Source: Dipodascopsis uninucleata var. uninucleata (taxonomy: Eukaryota > Ascomycota > Lipomycetes > Lipomycetales > Lipomycetaceae). Taken from it: DNA of 64,000 nucleotides. Below are positions 1 to 10,363 of this stretch, one piece after another. Numbering within the stretch: position 1 is the first letter of the stretch; every line of letters starts with the position of its first letter. The stretch is taken from positions 1,302,001 through 1,366,000 of the forward strand of contig JAJLTO010000004.1 of the NCBI GenBank assembly GCA_030568195.1, in the 5' to 3' direction. The notes below the pieces were generated by a model that saw only the letters and a program-made list of their open reading frames with translations, was not told where the DNA came from and made no database searches. Made by a program: the position numbers and the translations under genes.

Positions 1-1105
1 TGCGTATCGTTCGTGCATATCGTTCCGTTAATATTGACTGTCTGGCTAGTTCAAAAGTACATAAACACTTACCATTCATCATATATCAATATAAACATTC
101 CTTCAGGAATCTGCCAGATACCAGATACAGCAACCTCAATCGGTTCATATTCGACTTCACTGTAGGTCGGATATAAAAGGGACTTTATATCTTTCTTTTC
201 AATCATTTTTCCAGTCGTCCAATCCCAATGAATTATGAAGTCATCTCCTCCACCGGATAATAAAGTAGAAGGAGCCCAAGTAGGGACTAAGAGCTGTGAA
301 ACATATCTAATCCATTAATTCAGTGCCTGAAATTCTATACGTGAGAATTAAGGTCTAGCAACTTACTGTTCATGACCGAAACAAAATCTTTCGATAATAT
401 ACGACCGTGGATATTGAGTTATTCGAATATGTTCATCTCTATCACTCGTAATTATATATTCTTTATTATTATAACTTGTGATGAGTAGATCTACTAACAT
501 GGAGACATGACCTAATATTGGATTCATACTACTTCCACTTTCATTTGAAGATTTCGAGTCATTTTCTTTGTCCTCATTGGAAGTAGACTTCCCATCCAGA
601 GGGATGGCGTATACATCGCCAAACTTATCACCGAGAATAATGGTTTTATTATCTGATGTAACATCAATTGCAGAAGGACGCTTAGGGAAATTTCTGAATA
701 TAACAACGGTAACAGCGGACGTTATTAGTATGGCTCTTAAAATCATTACTTCAGAGTTCAATCAAAGTATCAGTCAACTAATACTCACCTGTCACTTCGT
801 AGTAATAAATCATTTGTAAAAACCAACACTGATTTCTGTTCATCTGTGCTAGCAACCACGAACTGTCCATCGCTAGTGCATATTAAAACCCTTATGCTAT
901 TTTTGGCTCTCATGAATTCTGTTTTTTGCTTTTTTGATATATGCTCATTCGTCTTTGCAGCATCACCTAGCTCTGGTCCGTAAATCCATTCATTCACGAG
1001 TTCTCCAGTGATTGTGTCAATTTTCTGGAGCCTGTCACTTACAGCAAGGTAAAGTGCACCATTGCCACTCTTATCGTAAGCAATTCGCTGAATAGGATGT
1101 TTCAT
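1..1105 (-). CDS. TRM82: tRNA (guanine-N7) methyltransferase non-catalytic WD40 subunit Trm82/WDR4, 3' end missing
   Basis: Partner of Trm8/METTL1 that makes m7G46 in tRNA. Read on the minus strand, exons are 1105-789, 693-367 and 306-73; the gene then runs into an intron (donor GTAAGT at 72-67) and off the left edge. Introns 694-788 (branch ACTAAT, acceptor TTCAG) and 307-366 keep the frame. Diagnostic blocks are KRPSAIDV, DKFGDVYAIPL, ILGHVSMLVDLL, TSDRDEHIRI and, across the second junction, GHEQ-YVSQLLVPTW followed by LLSGGGDDF. These match the Trm82 beta-propeller core better than generic WD40 repeats. The start at MKHPIQRIAYD is the only Met before the first blade. It is divergent from FAN1 over a 359-nt shared promoter. 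The last exon inside the window edge is unresolved because candidate acceptors at 38-47 would leave an intron under 40 nt. Confidence 0.9.
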
Positions 1106-1464
1106 ACTGTAGTTTCACTATTTATTCCCTTTAATATCAGTGAATAATGCCTCAATCTAAATTTTTGTTTGCAATTTAATGTCAATTAGATTCGTTATGT
1201 TCGAATTCTGAATCTTAAAAATATTTTTGAAAATGCTGGGATAAATATCACGTGAGACAAGAGGAATTTCATTTCATGATTTCAGAAGTTCAAGAGATCA
1301 GTATCTAAGTGAACTTTGTACGGTAGGTAAAGCAATGAACATGTAATCAGTGACATTATTATGAAAGTCTGAATAATGAGTGCACAGTGTATGGATGTAC
1401 TTGATTTTAATTAATCGTTAGATGATTTAAATTATTAATGATATATTTTGCAGCCGCCCAGACG
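1106..1464. promoter_or_regulatory. Divergent promoter region TRM82/FAN1 with a TCACGTGA site
   Basis: AT-rich 359-nt gap between the two start codons. A perfect TCACGTGA E-box palindrome lies at 1248-1255, the core recognised by Cbf1/Tye7-type bHLH factors in fungi. A pyrimidine-poor but acceptor-like TTTTGCAG ends at 1453, just before the FAN1 ATG, so a 5'-UTR intron is possible. Binding is inferred from the motif only. Confidence 0.4.
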
Positions 1465-3894
1465 ATGGACGATGAAGGCCCTTTTGGACCTGTAAAGCGA
1501 ATCAAGTTCAAACATGAGCCTGTGTTAGAACGTTCAGAGTCGGTCAGTAAATATGTTTCTATGACATCTTAGTGATTTGATAAATTGTGTGTCTAAAGAT
1601 ATCTATAAGACTATTATTCCACGGCGTTCGAACATCTATGCGGAATCCTTTTTAACTGCTCTGAATACTGTGCTTGAATCGGAAGCATTTCTGTTTGATT
1701 CTACTGAGCAGAAACTTTTTGATTCCTTCTTGAGGTTATCAGGTAATTAACTACGCGGAATCTTTTAGAGATGTTGTATAAACTAATAGATAGCTATAGA
1801 TGATAGTAAGAGCTTATATGCCCGACTATTTTTAAGAAAGTCCAACTGCTGGTTTCGCATTAATAGCATGTTTCAAACGTATACAGAAATATCAGATATA
1901 TACAAGGCGTCCCAGGAACTGACACAGTCACACGTATTTGCACATGATCAGACAACAATGAAAGTAAGGGATGATGTGTATGACCTAATGACGGTAGACG
2001 AACTAAAGCTTATGGCTAAAAACTTGAGTTGCAAACTCTCGACCAAGAATAAGGTAGAAATCATTAATCAATTGAAAGAGCAAACTATTGGACAGCGAAT
2101 TTTGAAGGTTCAAAACCAATCTCAATCGACAATAAATTTAGAACCACACAGCCTGTCTTCAAAGATGTTTAGACAGGCCATAGATATTGTGGGTCCTTGC
2201 ATAAGACTTGAAGAACATGCAACGAAGATATTCTGTAGAGTTCATCTAGTATATTTCCGGTCCACAGAATTTGATAAGAATGCTTTGACGACGCTGATAC
2301 TAGCTCAAATGTCAAAAAGGAAATACGCTGACTACTTTATTTGCAGAAGCTCGGGTGTGTTTAAAACTCGATGCTGTTTGCTCGAGTATGAGAAGGCCCT
2401 TGAACTTCAGGAACAAATGGATTCTCTAATGGTAAATCTAGCTGTTAATGTAGACGTCTTGTACGAGTTATTAAAGAATGTTTATGGTCAGTGGGAAAAG
2501 TGTCTAGAGCAAGAGAAGCCGAGAGAATGGGACAGAGATAATTATCTGATTAGATTTAGTGCAGGCTGGATATACACTCGACTACTATATAAATTTGCAG
2601 AGATCTTATTACGACTGCACAGATACAAGGAAGCATACAGTATCTATGATAAACTATTATCGCAAAAGATATACCATGTTGGCAAACGCGGAAAGTGGTA
2701 CCAGAAAAAGGCACTGATAGAAACACAATACATGTGTGATGATGGGAAAGACTGGAAACTGAAACGTTATTGGAAAGAGAAAGCGATAAATACGTGTGAA
2801 CTTGGTCTTCAAGATCCTGAAACACATTTGCGATATCATATAGAATTACAAAGAAGAATTATTCGTTTAGAGAAGACGCTAAGAGTATTACCGAAAGATA
2901 GGCATATTTTTAGTCATCTAACGCTTAGAAGGCCACAAGAGAGAACATTTTATGGAGAACAGATTTCGGAGAGCACGATAGGAAAGAGGACAATATGGAA
3001 AGACCTTGATGGAAATACTGGTTCAGTTGAGATAATGTGTTTATCGAATTATAAGTCTCAGGGATGGAGAGGATATTTCGATGAAGGAAGTCTTTTGAGA
3101 ACAATAGTGAGTTTCAAAGCTAAAGATCTCATATACTAGTAACCATTCTAACATATGATCTATAGTTTGCTTATATATTCTGGGATGTAATATTCTATCC
3201 AGTGCCGTTTGTCTTTGAGACTCCTTATCAGAATTGTCCACTAGATTTGAATACAGATGCCTTCTATTTAAATCGATCTGGCTTGATCCAGCAACGGATT
3301 CAAGAAATAGAAAACCTTGCTATATTTGACCATGTGGATTCAGTATATGAGAGTAACTTTGAACATCAGACAACATGTATTGGCATGAACTGGGAATATG
3401 ATATAAAAGAGGTGAAGGAGGCGATCAAGGTAAGTCAGGGCCTAAATCTGCTGTATATGTCATCAGCGCGTATATTAAATTTACCTTACCAATACTGTAG
3501 TGCATCGGAGGGTTCGCTCTTTCTATAATATGCCGTGTTTTTTGTGAAGGTTACGATCACTGGTCTTCTGGCCTACCTGATTTATTGTAAGTATACTCAA
3601 GTTCGTTTTCCTCAGTCATGAATGCAACTAATACCAACGATTACCGTCGCTATAGTCTATGGGATCCATTATTGAGCAAATGCATGTTTTCAGAAGGTGC
3701 GAGATACCGTTATCTATTATCTATAAATCATGCGTTCGTGGTCTATCGGAATATTAACGATGTTGTCTTTTACAGTTAAATCGGAAAACGACAGACTTTC
3801 AGATCACCAGCGAGTATGGATTGATTTGCTGTGCACCGCGGGAGTTACAGTTGAGCTGTGTCATGCACTACCTGTTAATCCACGAGAAGAATGA
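1465..3894 (+). CDS. FAN1: FAN1 family structure-specific nuclease (SAP + TPR + VRR-NUC)
   Basis: Fanconi-associated nuclease that cuts 5' flaps and unhooks interstrand crosslinks. My seven-exon model is 1465-1546, 1599-1742, 1800-3106, 3166-3429, 3501-3586, 3656-3696 and 3776-3894. The lengths sum to 2043 nt, giving 680 residues in an unbroken frame. Family blocks include AESFLTALNTVLESE, SLYARLFLRK, a SAP-like segment near residues 134-167 (LMTVDELKLMAKN), a central helical TPR region, and FVFETPYQNCPLDLNTDAFY. The C-terminal VRR-NUC fold reads CIGG...GHWSSGLPDL (here written DHWSSGLPDLFLW) then EVKSENDRLSDHQRVW. The PD-(D/E)xK residues are D626, E641 and K643. No UBZ zinc finger is present; the N-terminus is only about 40 residues before the conserved core. 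Splice junctions inside the nuclease domain were checked codon by codon. Confidence 0.93.
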
Positions 3895-4440
3895 GAATTC
3901 TGTATCTGACAAATAAAGCATTTCTAGTTGTCAGAATCTATTATTATAACGTAATCAGACCCTCTATATGACCACCAGTTTTCATATATTTCTTGCTCTT
4001 TATTAACACTACCTCCATCTCATGATATTTTGAAGCATGCCATTAATTACTGAGTATTTAATTGTTTATTAGCTACCAGAAATATATTTCTTGCTTTTTA
4101 ACTATCTTTTGGTTTGCATATCATTTTTATTGCTGATCTTCTACCTCGGGTCGCTTAAACCAGAAATGTCCCAACAGCAGAAATTGTTAGTAGAACCTTG
4201 CCCAAACTTGTGTGAACTCGATGCGTTTAAAGAGTTGCCTCACAAAAATATAGCCAAAAAAGACAAATTCATCACATAAACAGAGAAAACCACAGAACGT
4301 TTGATCAAAATTTCTGGAATTTTTATTTAAATTGACATCAGAAATTTCTCGGATTAGTTAGGACTGCTGAATCAGCCTTTCCACTAAGAAAATCTCTCGT
4401 TGATTAGTTCCCGAAGGGGCGCTTCTTCATCTGAAAGTAG
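3895..4440. other. Intergenic gap FAN1 - JHD1
   Basis: 546 nt of AT-rich sequence. It holds a short open frame from an ATG near 4167 (starting MSQQQKLLVEPC, 37 codons) preceded by hydrophobic codons without an ATG. There is no homology that I recognise, and it is most likely the leader of the downstream gene. Confidence 0.5.
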
Positions 4441-7400
4441 ATGGAACGAAGCGGGATAGAAACTCTTTTAGAGGCAGCGGCATTAGACGCTGCTGCGTTC
4501 TTTCAGACACCTACGGGCACGAACCAGCAGGCTAATTTCAGCGGAGGGATAAGTCAAGATGGACTCTACCCATCTGAAAGGAATGGCGGTAACAAACTAG
4601 TGTCGCGTAAAGAAGATTCGAGACTATATTCACCAGCTACCTCGCCAGAAGCAACAACTTACGCAAGCTATCATCAGCAACGTGGATCATACGGGAATAC
4701 AGACTACTATTCATTTCACCAGCAGCAACAATGGCATGAACAGCAACTGCAATATCAACAGCAGCAGCCGTCACCACATTCACCGCCGGATCAGGGAATC
4801 CATTTGGTAGCAAAAGATGTAAAGGAGGCTTTGGTACCGTCGGTAATCGGTAGGAATAAAATGGATCCGGAGAGCTTAAGACTCGAAAATATTGCTGAAA
4901 ATTCTATCATGTCTGAGATAACTATAGATGAGGAGGATGGTAAACTCACCATCAAAGATGAATCCAAGACTGAAGATAGTCATGGAGATGATCTTGTTAG
5001 TGATGTATCTCAAGAGATATGGGACCACTGTGCATCCTGTACACCAGAGACGGCACCGGCTGGAAAGCTAGACTGGATCGAATGTGGTAAATGCCAGCAG
5101 TGGTTTCATTATACTTGTGTGGACTTAACTTCTCGAGAAGCTAGAAATATAGATGAGTTTCATTGTCCATCTTGCACCAGGGTTCATGGACCATCGACTT
5201 GTGAGTAAACATCTCTGATTCATGACGTTGTAGTTTGTCGGAGTACAGAATATAAAGGGCTTCATGGAGGAAATTTAATTCACTAACTTCTTAATGATTA
5301 TAAATTTAGTACTTCGAAAGTCTAAGCGAAAACATGCTGCTATAGATTATATGCGACTGGACCAAGGTGAAGGTATTATCACAGATCAACACCCATACTG
5401 TCAACTCATACGAGATCGCTCCTTTAGCAAAGACCAGTTTAAGAGAATTGAAGGCTCTGCATTAACTAGGAAATTTGCATTGAATGGAGGTGTCTTGGAG
5501 CCAGTGGTGATTCCTAAAGACCGGAGCACTGGCCTCGATCTTTCAGTTCCAAAAGACTTAACAGTAAGAAAGGTTCTTGAACTTGTAGGGGCGGATATGA
5601 AACTGGAGGTTATTGATGTCCCTACGCAGCATGAATCACCATCGTGGGATCTTAAAAAGTGGGCAGACTACTACGATTTGCCTCCTGAAGAACGGGATCG
5701 AGTCCGAAATGTTATTAGTTTAGAAGTCAGTGGGACCAAGCTTGGAGATCAAATTCGAAGACCGAAGTTCGTCCGCGACATGGACCTCACTCGGCAGGTT
5801 TGGCCACAAGAGATGCGAGAGAGAGGTGAATGGCCCAAAGTTGAGCTTTACTGTCTTATGTCAGTTAAGAATGCATATACAGACTTTCATATAGATTTTG
5901 GTGGATCATCTGTGTTTTATCATATTGTTGAAGGAGTTAAGGTGTTCTTGTTTGTCCCTCCTACTGCGTCTAACCTCTCAAAGTACGAACACTGGTGTCT
6001 ATCGAGTGATCAAAGTAAAATATTTTTCGGTGACCTTGTCAAAGATTGTTATAAGGTAGAGTTATTAAAAGGCGATACTATGATCATACCTTCGGGCTGG
6101 ATCCATGCGGTATATACTCCTGTTGACTCGTTGGTTATTGGAGGTAATTTTTTGACTGCTCTCAACCTTTCAACGGAAATTCAAGTATCACGCATTGAAC
6201 AGATAACTAAAGTTCCTCGCAAATTCAGATTTCCACATTTTTCAAAGATATTATGGTATACTGCTATCTATTACATAAATAATTGCTCCCAGAACAAGGA
6301 CGACTATTCTGAACAGGAAATGGATGGTATGGTTGACCTTGCAAACTACATATATGAAGATGCTATGATTGCTTCAGGAAAGAACAGATCTGCAACTTCC
6401 GTTGAAGTCAAGAATGCAAAGTCATCGTTGCCTGTTGCTATGAAAGATGCATGCAAGATTGCGGGCGTTTTTGGTAACTGGGTTTCCTCGACTACTGGCC
6501 GACCTCCGTTCGGGTGGCTTTCTACAGTTAACACACACCTAACTGACAATTCAAGAATAGTCAATAAGGTTATCAGAAGTTCTCGAAAACGGAAAAGATC
6601 TCTATCTGCTCCTCATGAAGATTTGCCAGAACCATCAAATTTAGGTTTAAGAAATTCGATCGTCTCGTCTGTAGTTATTTCTGCTCCAAACGCTCTTTCT
6701 TCGACTTCATGTAATACTATTGGATCGTCTGAAGATTCAGCGGAGCACGGTACAGATAAGACAGAAGTGACGATCAAGAAGGAGTTAGATGATATATCTA
6801 AATTCAGTAAAGATTTAGATAATAAGGAGGACGAAACCTTGGACGACCCATTAATCAGTGAAAACGCTAATTCCGCAGAGCCAAAGAATTCTAGCTTTAT
6901 AAAGTCAGAGCTGGAAGAGCTTCCTACTATTTCTGAGAATAAGCTATCCGAGTACACAGATAGACGGGATGATAGTGTTGAATTAGACAATCTGCTTGAT
7001 AAATCGTCTGATGCATCTAAATTAGCCGCTGATAGTGGCTTGGAAGAGTCTATGGCTCAAGGTAACGTTAGTAAGGTTGTGCATGATATGACAGAGTCAG
7101 CAATAATTGATGACGACGAAAATGATGCTCAAAATTCTGACTCAGAGCTGAGTGAGACTTCTACCGTTATAGATGAGGAAATGATGGATTCAATCACAAA
7201 TGAAGAAAGTTCCGGAAAGAAGTTTTTCATATATGAAGAGCTAGTTGCTTTACATAATTCGCGAACGAGAAGTAGTATGAGCAACATGAAGACAACAATC
7301 CTGAATGATGCTAATTCTGTGAATAACTTCATCAAGAAACGGCGCAGTTCAATGCCTGAGGATAACGAACCAGAAAAGCAAAGGGATGCGATCAAAAAGT

Positions 7401-7855
7401 ATCGTCTGCGGCGTAAATCAACCCCTGGCTCAAAGAAATCACTGACTAATGCGTCAAATGCTCTTGTGAATGGTTCTAATCGACACGACAGGTGTGCCGA
7501 GAACGTCAAGAAATTTGAATATCTGTCAGCTTACGATAGGTCTGGAAATATAAACAAAGCTCGTACCAGATTACGAAGAGACGTTTTATCTGACTCGGCA
7601 ACACATAATAGTACTGAAGATAGGGATGTTAACAATCAAATACACAAGTCAAATCCTTTAAGTCGATCTCAGTCGTCAAAGAATTCTCATAACGTTACGC
7701 GATCTACATCTAACGCAAGTTCCGCTAGAACAAGTTATGCTTCGAGGACGAAAGACACACCCAAGATGGCTAACGACAGTGAATTGAATCTAGAAGACGA
7801 AGCAATTCAGCGGCTCATCAGAGAAGCACAACTTGGCATACGATCAAGACGTTAA
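4441..7855 (+). CDS. JHD1: JmjC domain histone demethylase 1 (JHD1/KDM2 type) with PHD finger
   Basis: Fe(II)/2-oxoglutarate dioxygenase of the KDM2/Jhd1 group, expected to demethylate H3K36 in the nucleus. Two exons, 4441-5200 and 5310-7855, give 1101 residues; the 109-nt intron sits just after the last PHD cysteine pair. Order: Gln/His-rich low-complexity N-terminus (about residues 75-115), PHD finger (about 196-245, CASC...CGKCQQWFHYTC...FHCPSC), then the JmjC core. The core shows TDFHIDFGGSSVFYH, giving iron ligands H447 and D449, and GWIHAVYTPVDS, giving H519. The last roughly 450 residues are acidic, then Ser/Arg/Lys-rich and probably disordered, with KRKR- and RRK-type nuclear signals. 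No CxxC finger, F-box or LRR as in animal KDM2. The start is the first in-frame ATG and gives a Met followed by an acidic helix. Confidence 0.92.
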
Positions 7856-8924
7856 GGCGCACTTTAAGCCGACCAACGTGCCAGATGTGATATTGGCATC
7901 TCCGCGTCTCGCCTTGTTCTGCATTGTACAATATAGTTATATCGATAATTGAGTCAGATTGTTATACTAATTTATTTCGGTGTTATATTATTAAGCTTCT
8001 TATGACTTTCAGGTACGATAGTTTGGGCTTGCATGTATAGTGCGAGAACATGTACATGCCTTTTGTTTTATGACTCTCATCGCTTAAAGCTACTTGTAGT
8101 TATTATTCAACTCACTATCCTTAACAAGTATCAATATCCCTTTTAAGTGATCAATGTACTTCTTGTTATTACTATTATTTGTTTTCATGCTTACAGTATG
8201 TATTTTTATGACTGTCCACAATACTCGACCTTATACAGTTATTAAGCCACTCTTGTATTTGTGCATCTCGCAGAACAGATTCAATACCAGCTACAAGCCA
8301 TTTCTATTGTATGGATTTCATGCCTCAATTTTGTATTAATTTATCCATCTTCGTCGTGCTTGTCCATTGCAATGTTAGCCCGAAAGCCTCGGCAAATCCG
8401 TCGCATTCGCTTTCTATTTATTATGTGCGGTGCGTAGACTCGGCCTGCACTTACATTTACGAACTGCTATTCCTGGTTGTGCACCAGAATAAACCAGATC
8501 CGAATACGAATTGGTGCTCGCACTTAATCCGATCACGTGACTAGACGGTCTTATTCAGCGTGTTGGGATGGAGATAATAGCTGTGAGGCGATTAAGTTTG
8601 CTTTAGTTTTATTGGCTGTATTAAACGATTAGTAACATAGTAGGGTAAGCGTTGGGCTCAAGCTCTTGTTGCAGAAGCTTTGTTAGTAAGTAACCGGACG
8701 TGCGCTTATGTGGTTTATTGTTGAGGGAAGAAAAAAGGTTAAGTGTATCGTGAACAGTGGGAAGTTTTATACAAAAAAAGGACCATATTAAAGTCACAAA
8801 TATTTTTTTCCAGCTTAGATACATATAAAGAGATATACTATCGTAAGTATAATAGTGCATGGATATTTAAATAGTATCAGAACTAACCATCTAGAAGTTT
8901 GAACAATTGCTATTACTATAGAAA
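7856..8924. other. Intergenic gap JHD1 - cytochrome b5, contains a TCACGTGA site
   Basis: About 1.07 kb with only short frames (all under 80 codons, none with family motifs or codon bias). A perfect TCACGTGA lies at 8533-8540, about 385 nt upstream of the cytochrome b5 start. No tRNA-like A/B boxes were seen. Confidence 0.5.
8533..8540. promoter_or_regulatory. E-box palindrome TCACGTGA upstream of cytochrome b5
   Basis: Exact 8-bp palindrome in intergenic DNA, the core of Cbf1/Tye7-class sites. The same octamer occurs at 1248 and 60890, also in promoter gaps. Function is inferred. Confidence 0.35.
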
Positions 8925-9936
8925 ATGTCAGAGGAATCTAAGGTCTATAAATTCGAGGAGGTGTCGAAACATACTGAACGTGATGATTTATGGATGGCCA
9001 TTCACGGTATTGTCTATGATGTGACAAAGTTTATTGACGAGCATCCGTAAGTAAATTGATAAAGCTAGAAAGCGCTGTTATGTCAAATTGGATGTTTAAC
9101 AGACGCGTGACATGTCGATATCTCTCAAGGAAGATGCTGTATTCGTGGTTTATGGTAGACGCTGTATGTAGCTCTGGTTGGTCTATTTGTCTTAGCAACA
9201 AGCAGTTTCTATTAAGAGAAAATGTATGGAACCTGAGATTAATCCAATCTAGATGCGAGATACAGAAGAATTGGCCGTAGAGGTATGCACTAGGTGCTGT
9301 AATATGGTGAAGCTGAGAGTTCGATTTGTTGATGTGGCATCAGTAGTCAGGATTCTATACTATAGTAGACTAACCGAACTTGCTTTATTTTCATTTTCGT
9401 TTATTTTTTTCAATAGAGGCGGAGAGGAAGTTCTTTTTGATGTTGGTGGACTGGATGCCACTGATGCATTTGAGGTGGGTATATTTAATTTCATGCAGTT
9501 AAATTTCTTGTTCGCGGTTCTTGATGCATATGAGGAGATCGCTTGTACTTTAGGAATATCTAACACCCAAAATGTAGGATGTCGGACACTCTGACGACGC
9601 ACGAAAGATTCTCGAACCACTTAAGATCGGAGAATTAGACCCATCGGTAAGAATTTCTTTGCTGTTCTTAAAAATGATATAAAGAGATTTGTTAATTGTT
9701 AATATCTACAATTTTATTATTACAGGAAAAGCCAAGTAGCGCGAAGTCATTATCTACCTCTGAAAGCAGCACTTCTTCTTCTGGAGCGTAAGTTACGAAA
9801 CAATATCTCAACTATGAGCCAAATAAAGGCTAATTAATGATATTTTTGATTCTTTAGGAACTACTTTCAAATTGTTGCTGCTGTTGTTGCTCTTGCTGCC
9901 ATCATTTTCTATACCTTGAGCCAGAAGTCGGCTTAA
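8925..9936 (+). CDS. CYB5: Cytochrome b5, tail-anchored ER type
   Basis: Electron carrier for ER desaturases, hydroxylases and sterol enzymes. Five exons, 8925-9046, 9417-9474, 9578-9646, 9726-9787 and 9858-9936, total 390 nt and encode 129 residues, the usual size. Heme ligands are H40 in the HPGG motif, which is split by intron 1, and H64 in DVGHSDDA. A Ser-rich linker (about 87-103) precedes a single C-terminal membrane segment (about 107-124) and a short SQKSA tail, typical of tail-anchored b5. The first intron is 370 nt, much longer than most here, and contains an ACGCGT hexamer near 9102. The coding sequence is too fragmented to show as a long open frame. Confidence 0.93.
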
Positions 9937-10363
9937 ATACTGTTGGATTATTAGGTAATAGAGAAAAGCAGGTGAGGGATAGCAATCTGTCTGAAAGATT
10001 ATCTCAGTGTCTGAAAATGTCATGTAAACTTTTTGTGTCAGAATAAGACAGAATTGAATTCACATGTCTACAGTACCTCTATGGAATTCCTGTATGCATG
10101 TTCAATTTTCTATATGTTTGCTTAAAAGCAAGTAGATATTCGCTCTATCTATTTGCGAATAATGTAGATATTTAAATATATATATATATATACCTATATT
10201 TAAAATAATTCTTTTGGAACAAGTGTACTCTAATTTCAATCTACACATGAATAAAATAACTAATTCAGTACATCTATTGAAGACAGCAGCCATATTATTT
10301 TGGTGTCAAAATGGTATAAGTCGAATCTTTTTTATAAGATATCGAATTCTGTCTAGGGTTCTC
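9937..10363. other. Convergent 3' gap between cytochrome b5 and the MULE-derived gene
   Basis: 427 nt of AT-rich sequence including a (TA)n-like run around 10173-10192. No gene seen; presumably the two 3' UTRs. Confidence 0.5.
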
